Assembly (NCBI RefSeq): GCF_023065955.2
Contig: NW_026622952.1
Location: 31,296,313 to 31,360,312, forward strand
Direction of reading: 5' to 3'
DNA: 64,000 nt
From: Ursus arctos
Lineage: Eukaryota > Chordata > Mammalia > Carnivora > Ursidae
The notes beneath the pieces are model-generated. The model saw only the letters and a list, made by a program, of their open reading frames with translations. It was not told the DNA's origin and searched no databases. This document shows positions 47,443 through 59,774 of this stretch, one piece after another (within the stretch, counting starts at the first letter, position 1; each line of letters starts with the position of its first letter). The position numbers and the translations under genes were made by a program.

Positions 47443-49104
47443 TATGACTTTCTATATATAATATTATGTCATCTGCAAATGGGAGATAGTTTTGTTTTTT
47501 CTTTTCCAATTTGGCTGTCTTTTATTTCTTTTTCTTGCCTAATTGCTCAGGCCAGAACCTCCACTACTATGTTGAATAAAAGTGGTGAGAGTGGACATCC
47601 CTGTCTTGTTCCTAATATTAGAGGAAAAGGTATTAGCATTTTATCATTGAGTATATTGTGAGCTGTGGACTTACCATGTATGATCTTTATTACATGGAGG
47701 CACTTTTCCTCTATAACCAGTTTGTTGAGTTTTTATTATGAAAGAATGTTGAATTATGTTAAATGTTTTTTTTTTCCCCACATCTATTGAGGTAACCATA
47801 TGATTTTTATCCTTCATTTTATTAATGTGACATACCATATTGGTTGACTTGTGAATACTAAACCATCCTTGCATCCCTGGAATAAATCTTATTTGATGAT
47901 TTTGTATGAACCTTTTATTTTATTATTTAATTTTTTTTAATTTATTTTTTTGGTATGTGATCCTCTTAATGTATTGTTGAATATGCTTTGCTAATATGTT
48001 GTTGACAATATTTGCATTTATGTTCATCAGGAACATTGGCTTGTAATTTTTTTTTTTTTTTTGTATTATCTTTGTCTGGCTTTGTTATTACGGTAATACT
48101 GGCCTTCATAAAATTAGTTTGAACATATTTTCTCCTCTCATTTTTTTGAAAACTTTGAGAATAATTGGCATAGTTCTTCTTTAAATATTTGGTAGAGTTC
48201 ACCAGCAGAGCCATCTGGTTCTTGACTTTTGTTTGTTGAGAGAATTTTGATTACTGATATATTTTCCTTACTAGTGATGGATCTGTTCAAATTTTCTGTT
48301 TCTTCATGATTCAGTCTTGGCAGATTGTATGTTTCTATGAATATATCCCTTTCTACTGGTTTTCAAATTTATTGGCATATAAGTGTTCTTAGTGGTCTCA
48401 TGATTCTTTGTATTTCTGTGATATCTATTTCAATGACTCCTCCTTCATTTGTAATTTTATTTATTTGAGTCCTCTTATTTGTTCTTATTGAGTCAAAATA
48501 AGAATTTGTCTATTTTGTTTAACTTTTAAAGAAAACAGCTCTTAGTTTCATTGATCTTTTCTATTTTCTTTTTAGTCTCTTTTCCATTTATTTGCTCTGA
48601 TCTTTATTAGTTCCTTTCTTCTACTAACTTCAGGCTTAATTTGTTCTTAATTTTCTAGTGCCTTGAAATACAAAATGTGGTTGTTTTGAGATCTTTTTTT
48701 CTTAATGTAGGCATTTATTATTATAAACTTTCATCTTAGAACTGCTTTTGCTGTGTCCCATAAGTTTTGGTATACTATATTCAAATTATTATTTGTCTCA
48801 AAATATGCCATTTCTTTTTTAACTTGTTTGACCCATTGGTTGTACAGGAGCATTTTTTTGATCTCTGTATATTTCTGGATTTTCTTGTTCCCTTCTTGAA
48901 ATTAATTTCTAGAGTCCTACAATTTATAATTTCACTTGGTGGATAAAATGAATCAAATGATCTAAATAAAAAGTATGCTCAGGTCAGTAAATTTGTTGAA
49001 TTCTTAATTATGAAATGCTAACCTTGAAATGAAATCTATAATGGTTAAATAAATCTTCCTTAATAATATAGATCTCTTTGGACATGCTGACTTGGAATCA
49101 TAGT

Positions 49105-49300
49105 ATTTTTTTAAAAAGATTTTATTTATTTGACAGAGAGAGAGAGCACACAAATGGGGGGAGGGCCAGGCGGAAGGAGAAGGAGAAGCAGGCTCCTGGC
49201 AGAGCAGGCAGCCTGACCCTGGGCTTGATCCCAGGACCCTGAGATCATGACCTGAGCCAAAGGCAGATGCTTAACTGACTGAGCTAACTCAGGCACCCCT
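49105..49300 (-). mobile_element. Can-SINE
   Basis: Inverted Can-SINE: 'aaagattttatttatttgac' tail, (GA)n, 'ccaggaccctgagatcatga', inverted head 'ctcaggcacccc'. Possible diverged TSD: 'tggaatcatagtat' at about 49093-49106 against 'gggaacatattat' at about 49301-49313. Confidence 0.92.
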
Positions 49301-49751
49301 GGGAACATATTATTAAAAAGGAAAGATAATCACTGTCTAAATATAATCACATTATCATGGTAAAGTCTTCTAAATAATATTTTAATTCTGGGATATTTTC
49401 AAAATTATGTATTATAAAGTTATAATCTGTTTACTAAAAACTGTGTACATTTAGAGGAATTTGCCTCCAGTCCATGACCAAAATTACGAATAAAACCATT
49501 TGTGCTTGATGAAGTAACTCTCACAGTTTTGTGAATTGAGTAACTCTTCTTGGTAAAGCCACATTATTCTCAATTTCAGGTATATAACCATTTAGGTTTA
49601 TAAATCTTTACTCTTTTGGTGTACCAATACAGATTTTCTCTAGATATTTCTGTCTTTCTTGAGAAGAGATAGTTACCAAAGACAGGGAGACATAGGATAT
49701 ATGGACTTCTATGTATATGTGTTTGTGTTTGTGAGGTAAGTGGTTTTACTT

Positions 49752-49970
49752 TTTTTTTTTTTTAAGATTTTATTTATTCTTTTTTTTTTTCCCCAGAGAG
49801 AGAGAGAGAGTGGGGGGGAAGCAGAGGTAAAGGGAAGGGGAAAGAATCTCCAGCAGACTCTGTGCTGAGCATAGAGACCGATGTAGGGCTTCATCTCACA
49901 ACCCCGAAATCATGACCTGAGCTGAAACCAAGAGTTGGACGCTCAACCTACTGATCCACTCAGGTGCCCC
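49752..49970 (-). mobile_element. Can-SINE
   Basis: Inverted Can-SINE with a long T tract and an internal second T tract (49780-49791) within its tail, a (GA)n run, and inverted head 'actcaggtgcccc'. A short TSD-like pair tggttttacttt (49741-49752) and tggtttacttt (49971-49981) flanks it. Confidence 0.92.
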
Positions 49971-49989
49971 TGGTTTACTTTGTAAAAAA

Positions 49990-50096
49990 CGAAAGTACAC
50001 CATACAGTATATCCTTAGTTTTTGATGTAATGTTCCACGATTCATTATTTGCGTATAACACCCAGTGCACCATGCAATATGTGCCTGCCTTAATTT
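49990..50096 (-). mobile_element. Young-family LINE-1 3' UTR fragment
   Basis: 'gtacaccatacagtatatcc', 'gttccacgattcattatttg', 'cgtataacacccagtgcacc' and 'atgcaatatgtgcctgcctt' match the 3' UTR of the L1 copies at 3835 and 29896. Only about 100 bp is present, with neither a poly(T) start nor ORF2. Confidence 0.85.
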
Positions 50097-50109
50097 GGCT
50101 AACATAACA

Positions 50110-50245
50110 TAATAAAAAATTATTATAAAATTAAAAAAAATAAAAAGCTATATGATAAAAAAATAAAAAAAAATAAAAGTTGTATGACTACAAAAAAATA
50201 AAAAATAAATAAAAAATAAAAATAAAAAATAAAAGAGAAAATATA
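50110..50245. repeat. A/T-only low-complexity tract (TAAAA)n-like
   Basis: About 135 bases almost entirely of A and T, with a recurring 'aaaaataaa' unit. A spurious F/Y-rich ORF crosses it on the minus strand. Confidence 0.9.
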
Positions 50246-52996
50246 GTTCTCTTGGCCTCTTGTCATTATTAGGGATGTATTCGCTATATAGAACAAATAC
50301 CCACACATATAATACACAATTCCATTAACCAAATGGTATACACAATTGGGAGTCATGTATGATAGAGACACAGAACAATAGAAGTGCTGTGTTCCGTTTG
50401 CTTGTTTTATTGTTTTTAAAGAATATGTAATATGTTTGATTCTTAAAAAGTTTTTCTTTTGCTTACAGAAATGAGTTACGTACTGCAGTAGATAAATTAG
50501 GACAATATTGTCTTTTCTTAAAGTTTTTAAAGTTTGCCTTCTTAAATTTTTTTTTTATTTTTGAGTTTACTTTCCTGCTTATGAATCAAAACTATTCTCT
50601 GAAATACACATCCATGATATCTTACTTAAAATCCTTAGATGTTTGTTAACTGAGACACTTAGCTCTTATCAAAAACTATACCCTCCCCCCCCAAAAGGTG
50701 TTTAATTGCCAATTGCAAAATTTCAGAGTGGCTATTGCTCCTCCACATCACATGTGTAAGGGTAATATCTATGTTGAAACATAATGAAACCTTCATTATG
50801 CCCACAATCAGCTACCAAAACTAAAATCATCTAGCAGGATGATGCAGGTGCTTACTGTGCATTATAGAAATAAGTTTAAAGTTTTATATCTCTTTATCTA
50901 TTAAAAAAAAAAAACAAATTCATCTTTCCAGTTTTGACCACCATTCAGAGCAAGTCTGAAAGTTATTTATACTAAAATCTCTCTCTCTCTCTCCTCTTCT
51001 CCCTTTTCTCGACCTTTCATCAGTGGAGACAGGAAGTAGGAAGAAAAACCTATATGGCCACAAAAGTACTACCAACTATTAAAGCAAAACCAAATTCTTA
51101 TAAATCAACTTCAGTATTACTGAACCTGAGATCAAGTGTTTTCCAACTCTGTGATAGACATGAGACTCTTCTTTAAGTCTTATTTATTTTATTGTTTTAA
51201 AAGCTGAATTTTAAAGTCTGAAAATGGCCTCACCTGATCCTCAAACTTTATCTGTCAACTCTCAAAATTTTGGAAGTGTTTTGCTTAAGGTTTCTAGAAA
51301 AATAGCTGTGTCTGGAAAAACAGAATTTATTACTAATATTAGATAATAATGGTAGGTAAATAATTAGGAAATATTCCAAAAATTTCCACCCAAATACTAT
51401 TTATTCTCTTTAACAACTAAACATTAAAGTGTCACTTTCAAATCATGACTCTTCTGGTATGCTGTAGGTTTGTACTACATTTGGACCCACATATTTTTGA
51501 CTAAAAAAATTAATTAAGAAGACACGTTTCAGAAGAAAATGGCTTTTTTATTTTACACAGTGTTAGGAATTGCATTTTTCTCTTACAGCTTTGCTGTACA
51601 ATTTTTTGATGCTTATGAACTCGTGGACAATACTTTCATAGATCTTGTAGCACCGACAGCTGTCAGACATGTCGTTCAACAGAATGAAGAATGTCCTCAG
51701 TTAGTTTATAGAAGATCGTTATAGAAGATTGTTGTATTTTTACATTCTTTGATTCCATAAGAGTCTGCCTGAAAGTGTACAAGGGCATCATAGGTAATTC
51801 GGTTGTGAATCCCTTTTTCTTATTCCAGTGAATCAATGACTGTCATATATATTGTATAAAACATATTTTAGAAACTTTTATACTGGGCCTATGAAATTAA
51901 ATTCCTCTACTGTTCTCAGATCCCTGGGGAAAATGGAGACTGTGTGCCAAACAAATCCTTTTTGCTTTCAGAAGTGTCGAATGTACATCTGTCTAGTTCT
52001 AGAGACACCTTTGTTTTATTCTGAATTCCTCAATAGTCACAGCAAACACACATTGATGGGAGCTAGGGCACATTACTCTTGAAACTGCGAGAAAACTTGG
52101 TAAGAGACTTTATTTTGTTTTATACTTTAAGGAATAGAAAGAATTAAATTTACTACTATTGAAAGTAAAAATATACAGCTCTGGCATGATTGCACATCTG
52201 TTAGCTGTAAGGCAAACAATAAATGTGCTGTTATTCTGGCCTTTAAATTGTTGCTATAAACTTCAAAAAACATCGAGCAAGTTTACTTATCCAAGCTAGT
52301 TTAATTATATTGGCTTATTAAATAGGAAATGACAGATGAGAAAAGTGACTTTTTCTTTTAGTATTATGATGTCTGATTTATTTTCATCCACACGTGGACA
52401 CTAGCCAAAATTTAGAAAATGCACTTATTAACTAATTACCTGTTACCATATGTTAATGGAATAAAATGGTATTGTCATAATTACTCCTGCATATTATGGT
52501 TTTAATATTGTTTTTCTAAATGTGTTTATTTTTTAGCTTAAACAAAATAAAAATATATATTCTGAGATTGTGGTAAACACTAAATAAATTAAATTCTTTT
52601 TCCTACATGGGAGGGAACACGCAGAACCATGAAACAACTTGCTTCAGGGAACCCAGTACAAGTCTGGGAACTAATCTCAGGAACACTCCTCTCAGCCAAG
52701 TGGTTCAAGTTGTTCTTTGTCCCACTTACTCTCTGTGTAAAATGATGACTCATAAGTGCTTTCTAGGATCAGAATAAGAAAATAGAGGATTGTAAACATG
52801 ACCAATTTCCACTGCAATTTTTCACTTCTAAAACCCCTGAGTTAATCATTATAGTAAAGATTTGTGTTTACCTGTTGTTGTTGTTTTTTTTTTTTACTTG
52901 TTACTGTGTTTACTCCATCAACTCCCTTGAGTCCCCAAGAAGTCTCTTCCCTAGAGTCCATGACTATAGAAATAGGATCCTCTTCCCTTCCTCTCA
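50246..52996. other. Non-coding AT-rich stretch
   Basis: No exon or named repeat. A (CT)n run lies at 50980-50993. Short plus-strand ORFs at 51539-51724 and 51852-52082 have no family resemblance. The last bases form the left TSD of the next SINE. Confidence 0.5.
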
Positions 52997-53012
52997 CTCT
53001 CCCCATTTTCTT

Positions 53013-53223
53013 TTTTTATGATTTAATTTTATTTTTTAAATTTATTTATTTATTTATTTATTTATTTGAGAGAGAGAGAGAGAGAGAGAGCACAGAGAGG
53101 GAGAGGGAGAAGCAGACTCCCCACTGAGCAGAGAGTCCAATGCAGGGCTCCATCCCAGGACCCTGAGATCATGACCTGAGCTGAAGGCAGATGCTTAACC
53201 AACTGAGCCACCCAGGTGCCCCT
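53013..53223 (-). mobile_element. Can-SINE with TSD and expanded (TTTA)n/(GA)n
   Basis: Inverted Can-SINE whose tail is an expanded (TTTA)n at about 53038-53069 followed by (GA)n at 53070-53090, then 'ccatcccaggaccctgagat' and inverted head 'gagccacccaggtgcccc'. It is flanked by a 16-bp TSD with one mismatch: ctctccccattttctt at 52997-53012 and ctctacccattttctt at 53224-53239. Confidence 0.95.
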
Positions 53224-53239
53224 CTCTACCCATTTTCTT

Positions 53240-53774
53240 ACTTTTCTTTGTTTGTTTGCTTATTCTCAAATTAAATATATGTATCAGTTTATCACCATCT
53301 GTTTACATGGTAGAATGTCATTATCAGATTCGAATCATCAAAATCTGATGGTTTTGCTTTGAAATATTTTTCAGGGACACAGAGTATCCCTATCAGAATT
53401 TCATTATTTAAGGGAAATAATAAACTAGAATAGTAATAATAACTGCTTTATTTATGTACCTGGTACTACTTTGACAATTTGAATCAATTTTGTGTGAGAT
53501 CCAGATTAGCCCATGTGCTTATTAGCCTCTGCCTCTTATAATCCTTCCACTTCCATGTATTTTCTCCCTACATCCCTACTGCTTTGAATAGTATTTTTTG
53601 CCCAAATTTGCAATTTTTTTATGCTTACCAGGCCCTCTCTTCAATAAATTAATTAGAAATCAACATATAGGACATATTGATAGGAATCATACCTATATAC
53701 AAAACTGGATTTGATACTTTCAAATGACAGTTGTCATTAAATAAATTCCAACTTAAAAAAAAAAGTTTATTTAT
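53240..53774. other. Non-coding stretch
   Basis: Nothing recognised. A short poly(A) run lies at 53755-53763. Confidence 0.5.
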
Positions 53775-53827
53775 TTATTCATTCAGCAAATTGAGCAATT
53801 ATTTGTCAGACACTGGGGATAGAGCAA

Positions 53828-54199
53828 TTAACAAAACCAAACAAAATCCCCTCCTTCATGAAACTTGCACTCTGACAGGGGAGAGGAAGACCAAAAATAT
53901 GATAAATAAGTAAAACATATATGTATTGGAAAAGCTCCCAAAAGAAAAATAAAGAAGTGAAGCAGGGGATGAGGATAGGGGATTTTAGGTAGATTGATAA
54001 GTAAAGCCTCACTGAGAAGGCAATACTCAAATATTGATCTAATAGAAGTGAGTGAACAGGCTGTGTGGACATTTGGGAAAGAGCATTCCAGGCAGAGGGA
54101 GCAGCAAGTTTGAAGGCCCAAAACATGAATTTGTTCTAAGTGTTCCAAAGTCCTCAAGCAGGGCAATGTAGCTGGAATTGAAAGCAAGGAAAAGAGCAT
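53828..54199 (-). pseudogene. L2 ORF2 C-terminal fragment
   Basis: A 123-codon open frame with LGLQTCCSLCLECS near its middle. The alternative frame (53806-54126) carries SAWNALSQM. The two motifs belong to the same ancestral L2 reverse-transcriptase protein C-terminus, which shows at least one frameshift. It has no start context and is not a functional gene. Confidence 0.68.
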
Positions 54200-54354
54200 G
54201 GAAAGAAAGTAAGAGATGACCAGAGGCTAGCCTATGCAAGGCCTTTTAAACAATGTTGAAAGCTTTGGCTTTTGGTCTGAGCAAAAATGGGAATTCATTT
54301 GAATTTTTTAACCAGATGAGTGACATGATGTGATTTTTATTGGAATAAGAGTTG

Positions 54355-54575
54355 TAGTATCACATAGCAGTTAAGAGAATGGATTCTGGTACCAGATAGT
54401 CTAGGCCCTTACTTTTGACGTTAATCAGTGAGGGGGTCTTTGTCAATTTGCTTTGCCTAACTGTGGCTCATCTCTCTCATGGGTAAACTGGGGGTAATAG
54501 TTGTATCTTTTCCAGAGAAGTATCATAAGTATTAAATGATTTAGTGTTTATAAAACACATGGTAAGGAATATTAA
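54355..54575 (+). repeat. MIR SINE nested in L2
   Basis: 'cacatagcagttaagagaat', 'ggattctggtaccagatagt', 'gtttgtcaatttg'-like core and 'gtattaaatgatttagtgtt' match MIR on the plus strand. It interrupts the L2 whose parts lie on both sides. Confidence 0.75.
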
Positions 54576-55440
54576 GTGTGTGTTAAAAAAAATAAAGAGT
54601 CACTATGTTTGCTGTGTTAAAACAAGGTCTGTGAGGGTCAGAGGACAAAGCAAAGACACCAATTAGGAAATTATTGAAATAATCTATTTTAGAGAAATCA
54701 GGTTGGCTTGAATTAGGACAGTAGAACTATAAGTTGTAGAAAGAAGTGGTTAGTTTCTGTAGATATTTTAATGGTAAAGCCAATAGACTTTGCTTGCTTA
54801 GACTGAAGTATAAAAGATGAAAAGCAAAAGTTGAGTGAAATGTTCTAGGCTAAGTGATTGGGAATATTACTTGTTATATATTAAAATGGAAAAGGCAATT
54901 AGAAGGAAGGACAGGTTTGGTATTGAGTTGGACAATATTCTTAGTTTGGACAATAAGTTTATTTGAATTTGTTTCCAAGTTTTGTTTTGGTAACATTTCA
55001 AGTTTGAAATTCCTGTTAGATATTCAAGTAGAGATTTCAAAGATGGGGCCATATATGAATGTGGAATTCAAGGAAGAGTTTAGAGCCAAAGATATATAGA
55101 TTTGTGATTTGTTAGCCTGTCTAAAGCTGAGAGAACTGATAAGGTCACAGAGGGAGTGAAAGAGTAAATTCTGGGGCAGTCCAGCATCTAGATGTCAGGG
55201 AGACAATGAGGATACATAAAGGAAATGGAAAAACAGAAGAATGTGGTGGCCTCTAAGCCAAGTGAAGAGAGTAAATCAATAGGAAGATGTGATCAAGTAT
55301 ACAAATGTTGCTGACAGATCCAGTGGAACTGGGCTGTGGGATTAACAATAGAGGGGTCCTTGCTGATTTTGACATGACCAATTTCTGTATAGATATTGGG
55401 GTGAATTCCTAAAAGTAATGAGTTCTATGACAAATGTAAA

Positions 55441-56039
55441 GAAAGGAGTTAGAAATAATATGCATACAGGGAACTCTTGAGGAATATTCATGTAAAGACA
55501 AAAAGAAAAGAAATATTAGCCAAAGGAAGAAGTGTTTAGACTAAATAATATTTTATTCACACAGAAAGGGTATCATGACTTTATACTCTCAGCAAACATC
55601 CTATGGAGAATATTTTTTAATTGGCAAAGATTCAGGGAAATGGAATAATTTCAAAAGCCAAGTACTTCAGTAGGTAAGAATTATGAAATTTGTTTAATTA
55701 ACTGGAAGGATGGCCAAGTGAATCAAGGCTATCAAATCAATATAGCTATGTATATGGAGTTTTGCATTTTTAATTATACCTTAGGCAGAAATATTATGAA
55801 GTTTCTGTATAGCCCATTTTTTATCTTCTATGAGAACAAATTCTGTCTAATCACAACATCATACAGGTGGATTTCAGGTGCCATTGTTTTGAAATACAAG
55901 AAATTGTTATCTTTGCTGTAGTTGGATAGATCAAGAATAGACACCTGGCATAATATACACTAGTAGAATTCTCTCTCCTATCATTTGGAATAGTAATTGA
56001 GGGACTGTAGTGAGCTATTCTCTACATGAAATGTACCTG
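55441..56039. other. Non-coding stretch
   Basis: Nothing recognised. Confidence 0.5.
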
Positions 56040-56670
56040 TCAGGGTAAGTCTGTAAAACAAAAACTATGTGATGTTCTTTGAAAAGAGGAGGTTTAATAG
56101 AGCAGATTGGTCCATCAGATGTTAGAAGACTGAAAGAGCAAACAATGAAACCCTGAGGTTACCCTGGGTGTTATCACCTGCACCAAGCAGAAGCTGCCTG
56201 CTGAGTGGCTGTATGAATGTATGAATGGCTAGGAAGGAACCTCCAGCAGGAAGACTGAGTTAGCCCAGGAGCTAGCTCCCACAGACGAAAGTGAAGAGAT
56301 GGTACTACCCAAATCTAGGAGCTAGAAGAACCTTATATCTGTGAGGAAGGCACCACACGCCTACTTCTCAGAAGAGTAAGGGATCATCATCTGCCTCATA
56401 CTAGCATCTGGTGATAAGGGTGCTCAAGTTTTCCAGAGAGAGCAATAGTTGCCCTCCATTACCAAAGTGAGAGTGACAAGGTATGGAAATTTAAAAATCC
56501 CTTCTTCCATCCTCCTGCCTGTCTCTCTCACTGGATTCTGGACAGAAACCTAGCGCCACCTAGCAAGAAAGTCTGAGGAACGTAGTTTGCAAGCCTCAGT
56601 TCCAGTATCACAGAGAAGAGGAGAGAGAGGCCTCAGTACTGAAGGACAACAGGCAAATAACCAGTACAGT
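56040..56670. repeat. Ancient interspersed repeat (unassigned), higher GC
   Basis: A GC-richer block: 'gttaccctgggtgttatcac', 'caagcagaagctgcctgctg', 'gacagaaacctagcgccacc', 'tagcaagaaagtctgaggaa'. The word order is familiar from other mammalian genomes, so I infer an old repeat but cannot name it. Overlapping minus-strand ORFs at 56550-56820 are not supported as genes. Confidence 0.4.
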
Positions 56671-57009
56671 AGGTACCCTGAGGAGTCTGGGGATAAATAT
56701 CCTCCACGCATGATGTGGATAAAGAGAGGAGACAGATGATGTCTTAACGGGAGTGAGAAGAATTTTTTTTTTTCCAAGTGGATACAGAGCAAATGAACAT
56801 GTATTTCCTATTGATTTCATATTTCTAAGTTCTAACCACTGAGACGCAGCTGAATTCCTGCTCCTGGATTTTATAATGCAATTTTATATCCTTAAAATTA
56901 AGTCCCTCCCTCCTCTTAAGTTTATCTAGCTAAAGCACTTAGCAAAATGTCTAGCACAAAATACCAAACAATATTTATGGAAAGAGAAATTGGATGTTGT
57001 TTTCTGAAA
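56671..57009. other. Non-coding stretch
   Basis: Nothing recognised. Poly(T) at 56763-56773. Confidence 0.5.
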
Positions 57010-57505
57010 CTTGCCATAAACTGTTCTGTTATGATATTCTGTGTTTCCGGGCTGCCCCATATGGTAGGCACTACATATGGCAGCTAAGCAGTTGAAATGT
57101 GGCAATTTAGGTACCAAATTTATTTTATTTTATTTCATCAAGTTTAAAAACTGATACTTGAGTCAGTTTTTTTTTTTTTTTTTTGGATACTTTTAAGTAT
57201 GTTTAGAACAAGTGGATATGTGACTATTTTTTCTAACATAAATTTTATGAAACCTGAATATGTCAAATATTTATGATGAGAAGGTAACATTCAAATAGGG
57301 ATGTATGAAAAAAGAATTCCAAATATCTCATTAAAATTTTTATATTGATTCTGTGTTGAAACAATACTATTTGGGATATGTTAGGTTAAATAAAGACTAT
57401 TACTAAAATTAATTTCACCTACTTGTCTTTATTTTTAATGTGGCTACTAAGAAATATAAAATTACACATTTGGCTGACATTTCCATTGGACAGTGCTGCT
57501 CTAGA
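57010..57505. mobile_element. Non-autonomous hAT-like DNA transposon relic
   Basis: The left part ('ctgccccatatggtaggcac', 'gttgaaatgtggcaatttag') and right end ('catttccattggacagtgct') match the mammalian element with termini of the 'cagtgctgtccaatagaa' kind. The body is AT-rich and contains a T run at 57166-57184. No transposase is present. Confidence 0.6.
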
Positions 57506-57561
57506 CCTTTGATAGACTTACAGTATGTTCTGTGAGCTAATAACATACGCATCCTCTAGAT

Positions 57562-57668
57562 GCATATTCTGAGGTCCTTCCCAGACAAACTGAATTTGAA
57601 TCTGAATTTGCTTTTTAACAAGATCTCCAGGCGATTTGTGTGAATATTATAGCTTGAGAGGCACTGGT
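57562..57668 (+). mobile_element. MER5-type hAT DNA transposon relic
   Basis: 'ttttaacaagatctccaggc' followed by 'gcttgagaggcactgg' matches the 3' half of MER5. It forms the C-terminal part of the 134-codon minus-strand ORF at 57556-57960, which argues against that ORF being a gene. Confidence 0.62.
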
Positions 57669-58984
57669 TCAAGCTACTTTCATATTCATTGGTTCCTCTA
57701 CAGCAAAGATCAAATATAGTGTGTACTGCCTGTTTCAAAACATGGTTTGGTAATGAAAATTGGAGCTTAAAACTCTCATGAAAACAAGAGTTTGGTAAAT
57801 AGGGAAATGATACCTGTTTAACATGAAACTTACAAGGAATAGAATACACAATTTTCCTGGCCTGTACCTGTAACATTTTGTGGCACATGGCTGTTACTTT
57901 GTTACAAGTACAGCGTATTCTCACCATGTATCTTAACAGAGCTAACTCAGCAAGCTGCACCAGGGCCTCTGCTACATGATGCCATTCACTCTGATTTTTT
58001 TTTTCCCCTTTGTCTCAGTGCAGGCCAGTGATTTGTCTTGGACAAATTTCCTGGAAAATTCTCCCTGATCTCTGTAAATTTCATTTTTTCTTCATAGTGA
58101 GGATCTTCAACCCTTCCTTATCCCCTGTTCTATAAACTGACTTTCCTATTTTTCCTGAAGTTCAATCATATATTCATCTTTGTATTCTTTTATTTATCAG
58201 AACTTTACCATATCTCTTGAACATCACTGATATTATTAGAATTATTTTATTCCTTCTCTGATTACACAGGCTCTAACCTTATTTTTTTTTAAGCCTTGAA
58301 ATTGTTAGTATGTGACTTTATGGAATGCACTGTGTTACAGAAATCTTATATTATTGAGTGTGCAGAAATACCTGTATCGCTATGCTTTTGTAAATTGTGA
58401 TAACACTGGAAAACCTGAGGAATTCCTCATCCCTTGTGTTTCAACTGTTTCGTTAAGCGATCACTTCTGTAGAAGACTGTTAAATATGAGAGATGATTAC
58501 TGGAGAAATTGTTTAATCCTGAAATAGATTTTCAACTGCTCCTAATTTATTATTTATAGTATGCTTAATTCCAAAAGGATCCAAGACTGAGTACAATAAA
58601 AGACACAGATTCAAAAGTCCCATTAAACAATTGAGTAATAATTAAAGGGGTAGATGGAAGGAAAAAAGAGGAAATATAGTTGTGCTAGAAAATCTTGATT
58701 AAAAAGCGGTTATTTCTGAACAATAAACATATGCAGGTTTACTAGCAAAGAGGGCAAACTATTCTAAATAATACAATAAGCAACATAATATCTTAAAAGA
58801 TTGTATATAAAGATAGAAAACCTCCCTGGGTATTTTATGCAAAATCAGCCTCTGACAACTATAAAAATATATTCTTCTAAAGGCTAATTCTTACATTAAT
58901 TTCCATCAAAAGCTGAGTACTGACTGTATGAGTTCTGTAAGGCAGCTCTAAAAGGAACTGGTGAAACTTTTGTTGATTAAAAAA
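57669..58984. other. Non-coding stretch
   Basis: No exon or named repeat. Contains most of the 134-codon minus ORF discussed in the rejected list, and a 71-codon plus ORF at 58312-58527. Confidence 0.5.
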
Positions 58985-59440
58985 GAAATTTAATACCTAC
59001 TCTATGTCATGCATTGAGCAGAGAGTAAGGGATGCAGTCATAGAGAAAGCACACAGGGCTCTGGTCCTCATGGAATAGTTCAGGAAAGAAGGCACCCATC
59101 AAACAAGCACCCAGAAAGTGAAGTTCAGAAATTTCAGGATGCTACAAGAGCATATATCAAGACATTCTATCCTAGACTGAAGGTCAGGGAAACTTGCTGG
59201 AGGAAATGACATTTAAGCTAAGACTGAAAAATAAGTTAGAATTCTCCAGACTAAGGGAGCAATTTGTGTAAAGACTCTAAAGTGAGAAACAAGTGCAGTG
59301 TGCTCGAGGGTGTAGAGAGAGATTGACACATGATGGAAAGGTTAAAGTGGAAAAGGTACTTTGGGCCTGCCAAGATTTTACTCTTACTCATAGGGAGAGG
59401 ATGGGGGAATTAAAGAGTTTGTAAAGCATGAGCGATTCAC
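58985..59440 (-). mobile_element. L2 LINE fragment, left piece
   Basis: Inverted L2: 'ctctggtcctcatggaatag', 'cttgctggaggaaatgacat', 'ttaagctaagactgaaaaat', then 'gcatgagcgattcacatt'. It continues on the far side of the Can-SINE at 59775-59935. Confidence 0.68.
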
Positions 59441-59546
59441 ATTTAAAAAAAAAAAAAAAAGATATTCTGCTGGAGTAGAATATAGATAATATGGAAGCTT
59501 TACTGGACAGAAGATATTGGTTTTAAGACTGTTAAAATGGTTCAAA

Positions 59547-59761
59547 TCAGGGGCATCTTGGTGGTTCAGTTGATTCAGTGTCTGCCTTTGGCTCAGGTCA
59601 TGATCTCAGGGTCCTGGGATCGAGCCCCACCCGCCAGGCTCTCTGCTCAGTGGGGAGTCTGCGTCTCTCTCTCCCTCTTCCTCTGTCCCTCCTGCCACTC
59701 ATGCTCTCTCTCTCTCTCTATTTCGCTCTCTTTCTCTCAAAAATATAAATTAAATTTTTAA
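59547..59761 (+). mobile_element. Can-SINE with TSD
   Basis: Plus-strand Can-SINE: head 'ggggcatcttggtggttcag', 'gtcatgatctcagggtcctg', CT-rich tail and A-rich end. It is flanked by a perfect 13-bp TSD, aaaatggttcaaa, at 59534-59546 and 59762-59774. Confidence 0.95.
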
Positions 59762-59774
59762 AAAATGGTTCAAA

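Larger units (their letters stand above)
45083..48910 (-). mobile_element. Old LINE-1 (L1M-type), 3.8 kb, with nested SINEs
   Basis: The longest element in the window, an inverted old L1. From left to right come the 3' UTR ('ccaccaagttaattaacaca', 'ataactgaaagtttgtaccc'), the ORF2 end ('atacccagaagtggaatttc'), then ORF2 through the reverse transcriptase ('tcatctgcaaatgggagata', 'ccactactatgttgaataaa', 'ggtgagagtggacatccctg', 'ccatccttgcatccctggaa') and upstream ORF2 sequence to 48910. The 5' end is missing. The frames are broken throughout; the longest coherent piece is 98 codons at 46108-46404, with LTPLTKVN and LEENIVGELLDIS motifs typical of L1 ORF2. Two Can-SINEs lie in it at 47145-47442. 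Confidence 0.85.
53775..55440 (-). mobile_element. L2 LINE, 1.6 kb, with nested MIR
   Basis: A long inverted L2 (CR1-type LINE). The left end has the inverted 3' terminus ('cagacactggggatagagca', 'atgaaacttgcactctgaca'), followed by 'cctcactgagaaggcaatac', 'gaaagagcattccaggcaga', 'gatgagtgacatgatgtgat', and after the MIR 'ggggccatatatgaatgtgg' and 'ctaagccaagtgaagagagt'. Overlapping minus-strand ORFs at 53806-54239 (66-123 codons) show the L2 ORF2 C-terminal look (SAWNALSQM, QTCCSLCLECS) in two different frames, so the coding region is frameshifted and dead. One of the best preserved ancient LINEs in the window. Confidence 0.8.

Noticed and set aside
57556..57960. 134-codon minus-strand ORF, the longest outside L1
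   Set aside because: Its C-terminal third lies in a MER5-type transposon relic, it has no recognisable domain, and no splice or promoter context supports it.
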